A stretch of 64,000 nucleotides of DNA, taken from contig NC_034009.1 of NCBI RefSeq assembly GCF_000346465.2, positions 44,190,649 to 44,254,648 on the forward strand, in the 5' to 3' direction. This document shows positions 32,846-42,919 of the stretch, piece after piece. Position numbers and translations under genes: made by a program. Every line of letters starts with the position of its first letter. Position 1 is the stretch's first letter. The DNA comes from Prunus persica. Lineage: Eukaryota; Streptophyta; Magnoliopsida; Rosales; Rosaceae. The notes beneath the pieces are model-generated. The model ran no database searches and had not been told where the DNA came from. It saw only the letters and a list, made by a program, of their open reading frames with translations.

Positions 32846-33450
32846 TGTGTGAAAATAGTATAGCCGTGCGGATATATATATATATATATATATATCAATA
32901 ATATGTAAAAAATACGTAGATAATACATGAATTTTGTCTGTATCATTCACAATTTTGTAAAAAATATGTGTATTGAAATTGAAAAATACATACATACGTG
33001 TATAATACATGTATTGTATGTTTGCTTTTAAAAAATGTATATTTTACCGAGTTTTAATGATGTATATGGAAAACAAAAGCACTATTAAAAATACGTAGTA
33101 CGTGTATAATATGAGTATTAAACGGAAAAATACTAACTAGGATCACAACTACATAAAGCTCAATTACCAGCTAATCATCTGTCCCATACCTTTTTATAGG
33201 TAAAATATGTGTATTAGTTTTTGCTATATCAATTTTTGTTTCCATTTTGTATTGTAACAACCCGTGAAGTTCAAGTAGCTGATTAGAAAGAAAATTTAGT
33301 TCGGGTGCTAATTGCACAAAAGTGGAAAAGTGTGCCACTTGTGCAATTTTTCCCAAAAAATAACAGTAACGGTTTAAAACGCTACACATCCAGAAGGTGG
33401 TTAGATTTGCAAAATAAATAAATGAACAAGCAAACCAAGCATCATGTATG

Positions 33451-34388
33451 TAGGCCTCATCATTTGGCCCGTGGGCTCATGGGCAAATGGGGGCCCGTCC
33501 GGCCCATCGAAAAAAGCCCAGCCCGACCCGTTATGCGCTTTGAGATGACCCAGCCCGCCTTGGGCTGGGCTAGGCTTGGGCTTGGGTATCTGAGGCCCGA
33601 CCCGATTAAGCCCAAAAAAGCCCGACTCGGCCCGATTAAGCCAAAAAAGCCCGGCCCGGCCCGTTAGGCCCGCATATATATATAATTATGTATAAATAAG
33701 AGTTTAGGTTTAGGATTATATCACTTAAATCACATATATAATTTGTTTCATTTTATTTACTTTTCTTTACTCATTCATAGTTTATAATTGGATGATTAGC
33801 ACATTAATTTGTGTCAATTATTAATTCAATAATTATATAAGATGAACAACATATCACATCACTAAATATAATCATATCACAAAACATAATCGCACCACCA
33901 AATATAATCATCCTTTTCTTGAACACATCGCCAAATATTTGCATATTTATTAATACCATCCTTAAATTTTTTTTTTTGATACTTATTATTTTTTAAAACG
34001 TATTACGGTCTAATTATGTAATAACCTAAAAAATAATACTTGATTTTATTATTTTTGTGGAAAATCTTACTATGTTGTGTGACTTTATTAGGTGTTTTAT
34101 GAATTTGGTTTGATGTGAAAATATTGGAATTAAGTGAGTTTAATCTCAAATTTGGACTAAAATGCCCTTATGATTAAGTTTATGATTTTTTTTTGAAGTA
34201 GGCCCGTTTAAGGCCGACCCGGCCCGATATGCTTTCTCAAGCCTAGCCCATTGGTTGGGCTTGGACTTTGAATTTTCTAAAAAACTAGCCCGATATTTTC
34301 TCTCTTCTCTTTAAAACCCAGCCTGACCTGGCCCAAGTCCATTAAATTTGAGCCGGACTAGCCTGGCCTGGCCCTTTGACGAGCCCTA
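33451..34388. mobile_element. Non-autonomous hAT-like element (938 bp) with perfect 8-bp TSD
   Basis: The left terminus TAGGCCTCATCA and the right terminus, read inverted TAGGGCTCGTCA, match at 10 of 12 bases. The element is bounded on both sides by the identical 8-mer CATGTATG (33443-33450 and 34389-34396). Both subterminal regions (about 33470-33670 and 34195-34380) are packed with GGCCC/GGGCC words, while the middle is strongly AT-rich. There is no transposase coding frame; the open frame at 33422-33667 is just the GGCCC repeat. Terminal sequence and 8-bp duplication place it in the hAT superfamily. Confidence 0.85.
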
Positions 34389-34548
34389 CATGTATGTTCC
34401 TCTCTTACAAGCATTCTTTCCTCATTCACATATATTTACTTGAATAAATGAGTAAAAAAACAAGTGCATGCTATCATCCAATTTAGTGGGTAACCAAACA
34501 AAAATCTAAACTACAAAATTTGGTCGAGCCAGAGAGTAATTAGTGAAA

Positions 34549-37500
34549 TCACATGAGAACTCCTTCAACATTGTTCAGGGCCTTCTTTGCAAGCTTAAAC
34601 TTATCCTTGAGGGCCTTATTGGTTTCCACAATATACTTGACGAAAAATTCAATCCCACGTCGAAGACTTTCGAGCTCCGGGGAAACAGCTACACGCGTGA
34701 ATATATTCCAAATTAGGCTATCAGGATACTCAAAGATGGCCTCAAAAAGCATCCGGAAATGCATTATCCTTTTTGCTGTTAGCTGCTTGATGTCGGCTAG
34801 ATCTACTGTCTTCAGCACTGCAAGGGAGAGAGTGAAAGAGGATACCATCTCTGCTACAAACTTTGCTAGGTGCATTGACCTAGTAAGCTGCATTGACTCC
34901 AGATCTTTGAAATGGTCCCAAAGGCAAAACTGTGGAGGAATAACAGATACAGGAAGTATTAGAAGATGAAAGTTAAAAAATCAAGAAATTTTCAGAATTT
35001 TATAAATAATAGAAGGCTAATATTTAATCTGGATTCTGCATTTTACATTAATTAAAATCAATCTAAGGTCTAAATAAAAAGTTTTCACTAAGCATTTACT
35101 GCAAGGACATATCCGCAATTTTGGTTCCTAATGAAAAAGAGTGAGACACGAGGCTTGAACTCTCCTTTCCCTTGGTGGACCACTCTAGAACTTTAGCGCC
35201 CACATATGCATTTTAGCTATTTGCAAAACATAAAATCTTAAGTAATGCAGCTCTACATATCAACTACTTCAATGCTTCAATCATCGATACGTTTCTAAGT
35301 CAAATAAAAACTCATAAATGGTGACAAGAAACAGAAATAAAATGGCAATGCAACTTGAACTAACCATCAAATCATTTATGCACGACAATTACATATAAGC
35401 CACAAAAGTGCTCACAAATCATGTAGAGAGTGACTCCTGTTAGACAAGTAAAGAGGAGAACTCAGAAAGCAAAAGCATTAAACTAATCTTACTTCCAATT
35501 CTCATTGACAAATATTCTTTCCCATGATTACGCATTAGATGTGGAGCCCACATGCATTTGAGATTGCCCATGTTAACAGTTGTGAAAGTTTGTCTCAAAC
35601 AGTTTAGAGTTAAATCAGTTCTTACACAAATTCCGTATTTTGATCTGCTCTTTAAACTTCAGTTCTCTTCCCTTGGCTCCCCAAATAAAACCTAAATCGT
35701 CACATAGTTTCCACAACCTCTGTCCTCAAAGGTTGCTTTCCACTGCTATCAGAAGGTCCCAACAACCACATGTTTTTTTAAATATATAAAACAAGTCCCT
35801 TTTGCTCCTTAGATAAAGTTTTCTTCTACGACCCAGACCCCTCAACGATACGTTATAAGGTTCTCAATCCGCACTACATCAGTTTCTTGACAAGCAATAT
35901 TCAAAACTCACCCTTGCAAGGTCAATACCACACGGAGGCTAAGTGACATACAGACTACAGATAATAGAACCAAAGTAATTGGTCACATAAGACCACGTAT
36001 AATAGAACACAAATTACGAATACTTAGCATGGCAATCAAATTGTGATAGGCTTATGAATAAGTTAGAATTACTAAACAGGAGCACTATCAATTTCCTTCT
36101 ACATCTTCCTTATTCCCAATTATATGCCATCTTAACTGTGAAATGGACAGAAAAAATACCTGTAAAGTGAACTTGTGATTTTTGTCATGCTCACAGAATT
36201 TGGAAGCCAGGGTGGTGTAATACTTGTTAAACACTTTCTCCTGCAAACAGCACTCCACAATAACTCGCATGATCTCTCTGTCCTGTACATAGAACATAGA
36301 AAAATTAATTTTTCAAGACAATAGAAGATGACAGAAAAAAGAGAGTATATAAATAACCAAATCAGATGGCACCCACCTGCTTTCCTTGCAAATCCAATCT
36401 TAGAAGCTTCTCAAATGCATCAATATAATCCTCCCCACTCATAATTATACAAAAGATTGCCTTTCTGGCATCAGTGTTCATTCTCTGTTCAGCAGCAAGC
36501 TGCAGCATTTTCTGGGCTTCAAGAACCTCTTTGTCTATTGTGTTGGCAACCTCTTCAACGTTGTCTGTTGATGAGGCCATATCCCCAGATAACCACCATT
36601 GGCCCTTCTTATTAGAATCAAGAAGTTTGCTCCATTTGAGCCCTCTTATTAAAATGTCTTCTACCCTCAACTGAAAAAAAAAATTATCGAATGTAAAGAC
36701 AATGAAACCTGGTGAAAGCCACAAAAATGTCTAACACAAATGTTTGTTCAGTGTCTAACAAACAAAATTATGGCACTTATATCTCTCTCACTAGGACATG
36801 GCTACCATAGTTTTTCTTATCATGAGAGCATTAGCTCTGCACTACTTCAGGTCATATAGGCATGCTTATCAAAGTTTTGGCATTTTCATTGGGCCAAGAA
36901 AAGTCATCAACCTTAGCCCGGAATGTATTTTGTCAAGTCCATGGTCTTTGCTCTAACCTTTTCCTAATGAAATTATAGTAAGCTTTGCTAAAAGGATGCA
37001 TAATTGGTTTTACATTTTCAACATTCCTCACGAATATCCAGGGCTGAGAGAGAGAAAGAGAGAGAGGCAACAGCCAAAGCAGATAAGGGAAACCTCATAA
37101 TAGCTTTCCTCATCCTAATATCTCAGCAATTAGTAATTAATACTGTCTCATATTTCTCTAAATTACCAGAATCACATGAAAGACAAAGGTGCCAGCTAAA
37201 AGTCTCTTTGTTTTGAACCATGGGCATAAGAATAAATTTAACCTTTACCAGGATGGAAAGGGGTGGGTGACTCAGTTGGGCTTGGCAATAACCCTTACAT
37301 CACTTAATATAACTACTCTGCTTTTGCATTTTTTTGCACATTTTCTCTCCGTTGGATATTCATATAATTAAACTACCTTTTTTGTACAACTAAACATATA
37401 ATCTCTAATTTGAGTGTTAGAACAATCTAAAAGATATAGATGGGCTAAGAGTGGTGCAGATTGAAGCACAGGAATACACAGGTTAACAACTACCAATCGT

Positions 37501-40500
37501 CAAGTAGATATTACCAACCTAACTCACATAGTTCATTAGCTAGTAGGGTGTAAAGAAGGGCAGTTAAGTCCAACGTTTATTGGTAAAAGAAAGGAAAGGT
37601 TACATCAAAACTAAATTAGGTAAAATATTGGTTGGCATCAGGAGAACATTTGCTGCCAGAATGATCACAAAGCACAAGGACATAGACAAACTAGTATAAT
37701 GTATCAAAAGACTAGGTTAAGGTTAGTTGAAAAAGGGGATTAGGTTTAAGTTTACAATAACCTGGTTTAGAGTGAAATTGTCATAACCAGCAACTAACTA
37801 GACTATAAGAATCCAAATGACCCTAACACCGAATTTGGATTATACCTCTAAATTGTTTAATTAGTGCTTGTTTGGCACAGCTTATCAAAGGGTGCTTTTT
37901 GTGGAAATATAATTTCTTTTGTTTGTTTTTTGTGTGTGTTTCTTTAAGCTGTTTGTTTGCACTGTAAAAGCTGCTTTTTCCATCCCCATGGAAGCTGGAA
38001 AATGGGTCTTTGGAGAAGAACCAATTTGCAGCTTTTCCAGGAACAGCTTATGTTGAATCATTTTAACGAATCAATATTAGCATTGTAATTTTAACTAAAC
38101 TTCACTTATACCTTTGGTATAGCCAATAACAGAGTTCTTTGCTTTTGGTGATACGGGCAGCATCTGGGTATCACTTCTTAAAAATGCTCAACTGATGCAA
38201 ATGCTTTTCCTGTAAAATCTCTACTATCATAGCTATGCCAGAATACTTTGTTTCTAAACTAGCTTAAACTTGCAGTTTGTAAACTTTGTATCAACAAAGG
38301 TGAAGCATTTTGACCCTCTCTCCACACGGCACTTAATTGTGATAGAAGCCTCTTCAGCCTATGTGTACAATATAATTTGATCAGTAAAAAAAAACACCTG
38401 ATCACATTTTGCACAACAATCCCAAGCTAAAATAAAGAAGCAACAGTAAAGAAAATGTAAATGAAATTAAAACCTTTTGTAGCCATTTCTTTATCCTGGT
38501 ATGCTGTGCATTATCTTCTTTAGACCTTTTTTTGTTGTTCTTGATGTCACATATAGTTTCAAGCATGAATTCCATCTGCAAGTATCATATTAGAATTGTC
38601 AGATTTTGATGCAAAGGTTTAGAACAGTTCTCACAGTAAAGATGTATAGCTTACTCTTTTGCTGTTAGTATTATCCTGGTTATCTCCACAGGAGGCTTTT
38701 AGCTCATTCACTCTATTCTGAACACTCTGAATAAAATTTTTCATTGCAAGAGGATCATCAGCCCTTATTTTCATTCCACAGCCTGTTTGATTAATGACAA
38801 TTCCTGTTAGAAATTATTTGTAATTTCACGCGCCTTATTGACGTTTCAAATTAATTTGAGAGTACAGTAGATAATGCTTCTGCAAAAGAATACTAAAAAC
38901 ATGAACAGAGACAGACAAAATGCAGAAACACAGCATGATAGAAATATGAAGTTATATTTTCATATATGAATGCAGGCTTAACATGCAACTCTTTGCCAAG
39001 AAGTTAATAACACTATGCCACAGATGTGGCATAACATGTCCAAGTCAAAATGTAAAAAAAAATTATGGACGCCAAGGCCTCATACATGGATGCTCATGGT
39101 AGAAATTCAAAAAGGCTTACATTGTAAAACTGTCAAGATTGTAGAGACATCAACCTCTGTTAACCGCTTGCTCAAAACAATCAGAAAGTCATATATCAAT
39201 TCACTGAAAAGCATCACCACAAGAACAGCAATTAGAAAAGGGTTTTCCATAGCAGGAAACATTGTTACATATACTCATTGAAACAGAACTCTGGAGAAAA
39301 ATGTAATTTACTAATCAAAGAACAAGTCTTTAATAGTCTTGATCCAAAAAAAAAAAGTCTTTAATAGGGTAGCTCCAGTACGAGATTTAGCTTCTAGAAT
39401 TATTGCAAATATTTCTCCCCTTTTTTTCTATCAATAACCAAGCATATAACTGTGTCATGCTATATTGACAGTTAATCCCTTAGATTCACCTAAATAGAAG
39501 CCACTTTTTAGTTGTACTGTGATGTAATGCACAACCAAGTTTGAAACCTAGCTGGAAATGATGAGTGATTGTAAAGGAACTTAAGAACTAGACTACAATT
39601 ATTGATGCTAACGTCAAGATTGACTCCTTTTCAATCAAAGCAAACATATTATTAGGCATTAGAAAGGTTTAGTGAGTGGAAACTAACCTGCCAAAATTTA
39701 TAAACTCAAATAAAGATCAATGTAATAAATGTTTGAGATAAATGTGGCTTACCTTGAGCAAACTCCAAATATGCATAAATGAGAAAGTAAAAGAGTAACA
39801 TTTCTCAAGGAAATATTGTCTTCTTTGTGGTATTCATCCTAAAACAGAAAACCAGATGTATAACTTTAAATCAAAAGCTTTTGAAATAATTGATCATTAG
39901 ACTTGAAGAAGTTATTGACCCACCTCAAAAGTTTTCGCAAGTGAAGCCATAAGCTTTGCACCGAAGTCAATTCCTACTGAACAGGCCATGCCTGCAACAA
40001 GAGCAGCAAAAACAGCAGCATATCTTCACAACAAAAACGCATAAACAAGTCAATACAAGGACAAATTGAAACACTAATTTTTTTTTTAAATTTAAATTTT
40101 TTATAATAGAAAAAAGGATTAGCTTTATAGCCAATTATGATGGGAAAAATTTAGTGATCTGATCAAAACATAAACAATCATCTTCAAATTTACAAGGAAC
40201 AGTATATCATGTACAATAGCAATGGACAGCTATAATCTGTTTGACTTTTGATATGTGAAAATCTAAAAGCTCTGATCAATAAATTAAAATGAAATATGCT
40301 GTCTCGTAAAGATAACTTGCTGTGCTCCATGTTAGGTGAAATGGGAAGGGAAAACTAACTGATTCTCCTATAGTTAGAATTTATCCACTAAAATTCTTCA
40401 GACAGTATAAGAAAAGCTTTCAACAAAAAGGAGAAATACTAATAACTTACATAAATGGATACAACAATACCTCTTGAGAAAGAAGGATTCAAAAAAATTA

Positions 40501-42218
40501 TTTGAGAGATACCATAAAATGGGAAAGTTTATTTATAGATCTATCTTTCATATCTGACTGCCTTCACAGGAAAGCCAATAACCAAAGTTCTTCAATGATT
40601 CATTGGGGATGATATATTTCCTCCTAGGATAATCTCTATTAACCATTACGGCCCCAAAGTAAATTTTTGATCCTGTTGTGAACACGGGAAGAGATAAACA
40701 TGCAGATCAACTTAAGTCCTCGTTCGCAAAACTTATGAAAGACATACACGAAATCTATTTTAATGACGACAAAATTTTCATTTAAAGACCAACATATATT
40801 ACACCAGAAAACACATTGGCAAGAGGAGATTTTATAATGCTGCTCAACAAATCCAATTCCAAGCCACACAATGAAACTACAAATCTCCATGCAGCAAGTT
40901 ACACTTGAAGATACTAGAATGATAGTATCAAGCTTTAGTAAGTTCATGTGACCCAACCATGAGGGAAATAAGCATGAAATAGAACAATTAAAACTTAACT
41001 GTTCATTTCCACGAGGACCGCCAGCACAAGATGCTAAAAGCTCCTCACTGAACATCTGAGATGCGATGCCGCGAGGAAGGGAACGGAATATAGCAGACAG
41101 GTCTCCTGTAATAGATTCCACGTTAGATTCAGACAGCCTATTCAGAAGACCTCGTACTCGTCTACGGATCTGACTATGCTCTTCTGGCTCATTGCCTGCA
41201 CGAGACCTCAAGTGAGGAGCAACATATTTTTCAGGTGCCTTCACAGGAGCCTTTTCTAATGCCATCTCTGTAGCACATGACTTCATTTTCTTAGATACAT
41301 CAAAAGACATGTCACCGGCTTCTTCTATCCCCTCCAGCAACTTTCTCTTCTTATGTTTCTTCCTCAATGATATCTTGGAAGAAACATCTTCAGATTCCAC
41401 CTCAACACCATCAGTTACTGCCACCTCAGGAACTTCAACCATTAAGTCACTAGGTAGCTCATTTTCTAGCCTGTCCTTCAATGGCTTATCCTTTTTACAT
41501 TTCTTGCCTGAAGAGCTACTCTTAGATTGTTTGGCAGGTAATGCCTCAACATATGTCGCTTCTTTTTCCCCTAGGGAATCAACAGCTGAAATCCCTTCAA
41601 ATAACACATTAAGACCAAAATCCTCACCCTTCAATTTTCCATCCTTCACTTTAAGTTTCTTAGCAAGTTTCCTTTCTAATTCCAAATCCTCCACCCCCCT
41701 ATTCCTATCTATGTCAAGATACTTTTCAAAATTCGTTTTTGGGGTTCTCTTTGACCCCTTTTCTTCTTCAACCGCCTTCGATACTTTATGATCCTTCTGT
41801 TCTGGAGACTCTGATCTAGCTTTAACTTCTGTTTCCTCAGCTGTATGCTCATCTTTTGTTTTCTGTACAGTTTTTGACTTGACAAAAATAGCTTTATCCT
41901 TTTGAATTTTCTGCACACATTAAATTCACAGTACATTTATATAAAAAATCCCAAACTTAAGGTTTCAACTGGAAAAAGTTCTGACAACATAGCATCAAAA
42001 GAACAACCTTTACAACTGAAAAAACACATCCATAAGAAAAATTTGCTGCCAAAGAAAACAGAAGAAAAAAAGAGCATGTTTTTGCTGCTACACGGTACCT
42101 TATGTTGGAGCCACGACTCATGGTTTCTTGCATTCTTCGACAAGCGAGCTTCTTTTCGCTTTTCTCGTCTCGACTTCTCTGTTAAATATGCATCAATTAA
42201 TCTTTTTTTCTTCTCCAT
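34549..42218 (-). CDS. NOM1: Nucleolar MIF4G/MA3 domain protein (NOM1/SGD1 family)
   Basis: Ten coding exons on the minus strand: 42218-42099, 41910-41000, 40023-39924, 39838-39753, 39203-39121, 38782-38655, 38575-38474, 36670-36377, 36282-36160 and 34929-34549. They make 2328 nt and 775 residues with all phases consistent. The basic start (S-R-R-E-K-R-K-E-A-R-L) is followed by a Lys/Glu-rich low-complexity region to about 255. E-K-Y-V-A-P-H-L-R then leads into a MIF4G domain (about 270-480). The linker contains R-V-E-D-I-L-I-R-G-L-K-W-S-K-L, and an MA3 domain spans about 574-665 (T-D-A-R-K-A-I-F...). By family knowledge (yeast Sgd1, human NOM1) it acts in the nucleolus in 18S rRNA/40S subunit maturation and binds eIF4A-type helicases. 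I chose the ATG at 42218. An upstream leader exon ends at 42309 (GTAAGT donor) and has a short ATG that does not join in frame. Confidence 0.93.
35130..35205 (-). repeat. SINE-like fragment in the last NOM1 intron
   Basis: The minus strand reads GTTCTAGAGTGGTCCACC, then GGAGAGTTCAAGCCTCG, in A-box/B-box order at a tRNA-like spacing. The match to box consensus is loose and no duplication was found, so confidence is low. Confidence 0.35.
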
Positions 42219-42919
42219 CTTCCTCAAACACTCAAACCATAGGCAAAGAATACAAACGAAAACGCATGAGGAATGTATTAAAACAATAACGATAAAGATG
42301 AAACTTACCCATACTTCCTCACTGAATTTCCTCAACAAACTGACTGCCAGTTTAGATTTCAGCCTCCAAGCACGCGTCGATGCGAGGCGGCAGCAAATCT
42401 CCGGAGGCCGTCGCGCTGTTTGCAGGCTTAACGTTCGCGCAGTGAGGCGCCGCTTTCTGTCTCTGTGAGGCCCAGCTGCGCGAGGTAGATGAGAGCCCGC
42501 GTGTTTTATCTATTTATTTATATGTTTAATTTTCTTTTTTATTATAGGTTCTCTATGAAACGACGTCGTATGATTTGCTAGGCTTCTCTATTTCATTTAA
42601 GTTGAAACGCACCGTCTTGAGGGGCAAATCCCTTTTTCTATCCCTTCCCTTCCCCTCTCTCGCCCTCTCTCGTTCAAAAGCGGTATCAGAGTTCTGCCAT
42701 TGTTGATGAGGTAGGAGTTGCAGAGTGGCTTTGCCATTAGCCATAGTCGATTAGGTCACAAATTTGGGTTTGTTTGTAGAGTGGAGGCTGTAAGTTTTCT
42801 CGCTCTATCTCTCTCTCTCTACCCCCACCCCGCCAAAACCCTCTCTCCCCCTTTTCAAAACCCTAAGACGCCAAATTGATTTACCACCGGCTTCAAGTCT
42901 AACCAGTCGTCACCTAAGA
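42219..42919. promoter_or_regulatory. Shared divergent promoter region of NOM1 and Symplekin
   Basis: The two start codons face away from each other across 701 bases. The NOM1 side contains an untranslated leader exon (end at 42309) and intron. The Symplekin side has a CT-rich leader (CTCTATCTCTCTCTCT and CCCTAA-type words, about 42800-42880). No TATA box is clear, which fits housekeeping genes. AAACCCTA-like words near 42837-42870 resemble the telobox/site-II setting common in plant ribosome-biogenesis and translation genes. Function is inferred from position. Confidence 0.55.

Larger units (their letters stand above)
31478..32877. repeat. Array of short imperfect palindromes, consensus GTATAGCCG-NN-CGGCTATAC
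   Basis: About 13 copies or half-copies of one 20-23 base palindrome lie in 1.4 kb of AT-rich DNA, at about 31478, 31516, 31581, 31618, 31704, 32112, 32157, 32238, 32332, 32380, 32432, 32484 and 32857. Three are perfect: 31478-31500 (9-bp arms, 5-base loop), 31581-31600 and 32380-32399 (9-bp arms, 2-base loop). Most others keep one intact arm. Each is usually preceded by A-rich DNA and 'AATAG'. No open reading frame covers the array. I believe similar palindromes occur dispersed in Rosaceae genomes, but that is memory, not a check. Confidence 0.8.

Noticed and set aside
31478..32877. CRISPR-like array of repeated palindromes
   Set aside because: The spacing is irregular, the repeats vary, the DNA is plant nuclear and there are no cas genes. 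The pattern fits a eukaryotic repeat.
33422..33667. 81-codon open frame rich in Pro, Lys and Gly
   Set aside because: It is the GGCCC/AAGCCC subterminal repeat of the hAT-like element read in frame, starting in flanking DNA. It has no domain.
40639..40999. Extension of NOM1 exon 3 beyond ...G-N-E
   Set aside because: After the donor at 40999 (GTTAAG) family similarity stops, and it resumes exactly with Y-A-A-V-F-A-A-L at 40022. This is intron read-through.
41309..41791. 160-codon plus-strand Ser-rich open frame
   Set aside because: Shadow of the Lys/Glu-rich coding region of NOM1 exon 3.
41902..42468. 188-codon plus-strand open frame
   Set aside because: It is antisense to NOM1 exon 2, its leader exon and introns. 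There is no homology.
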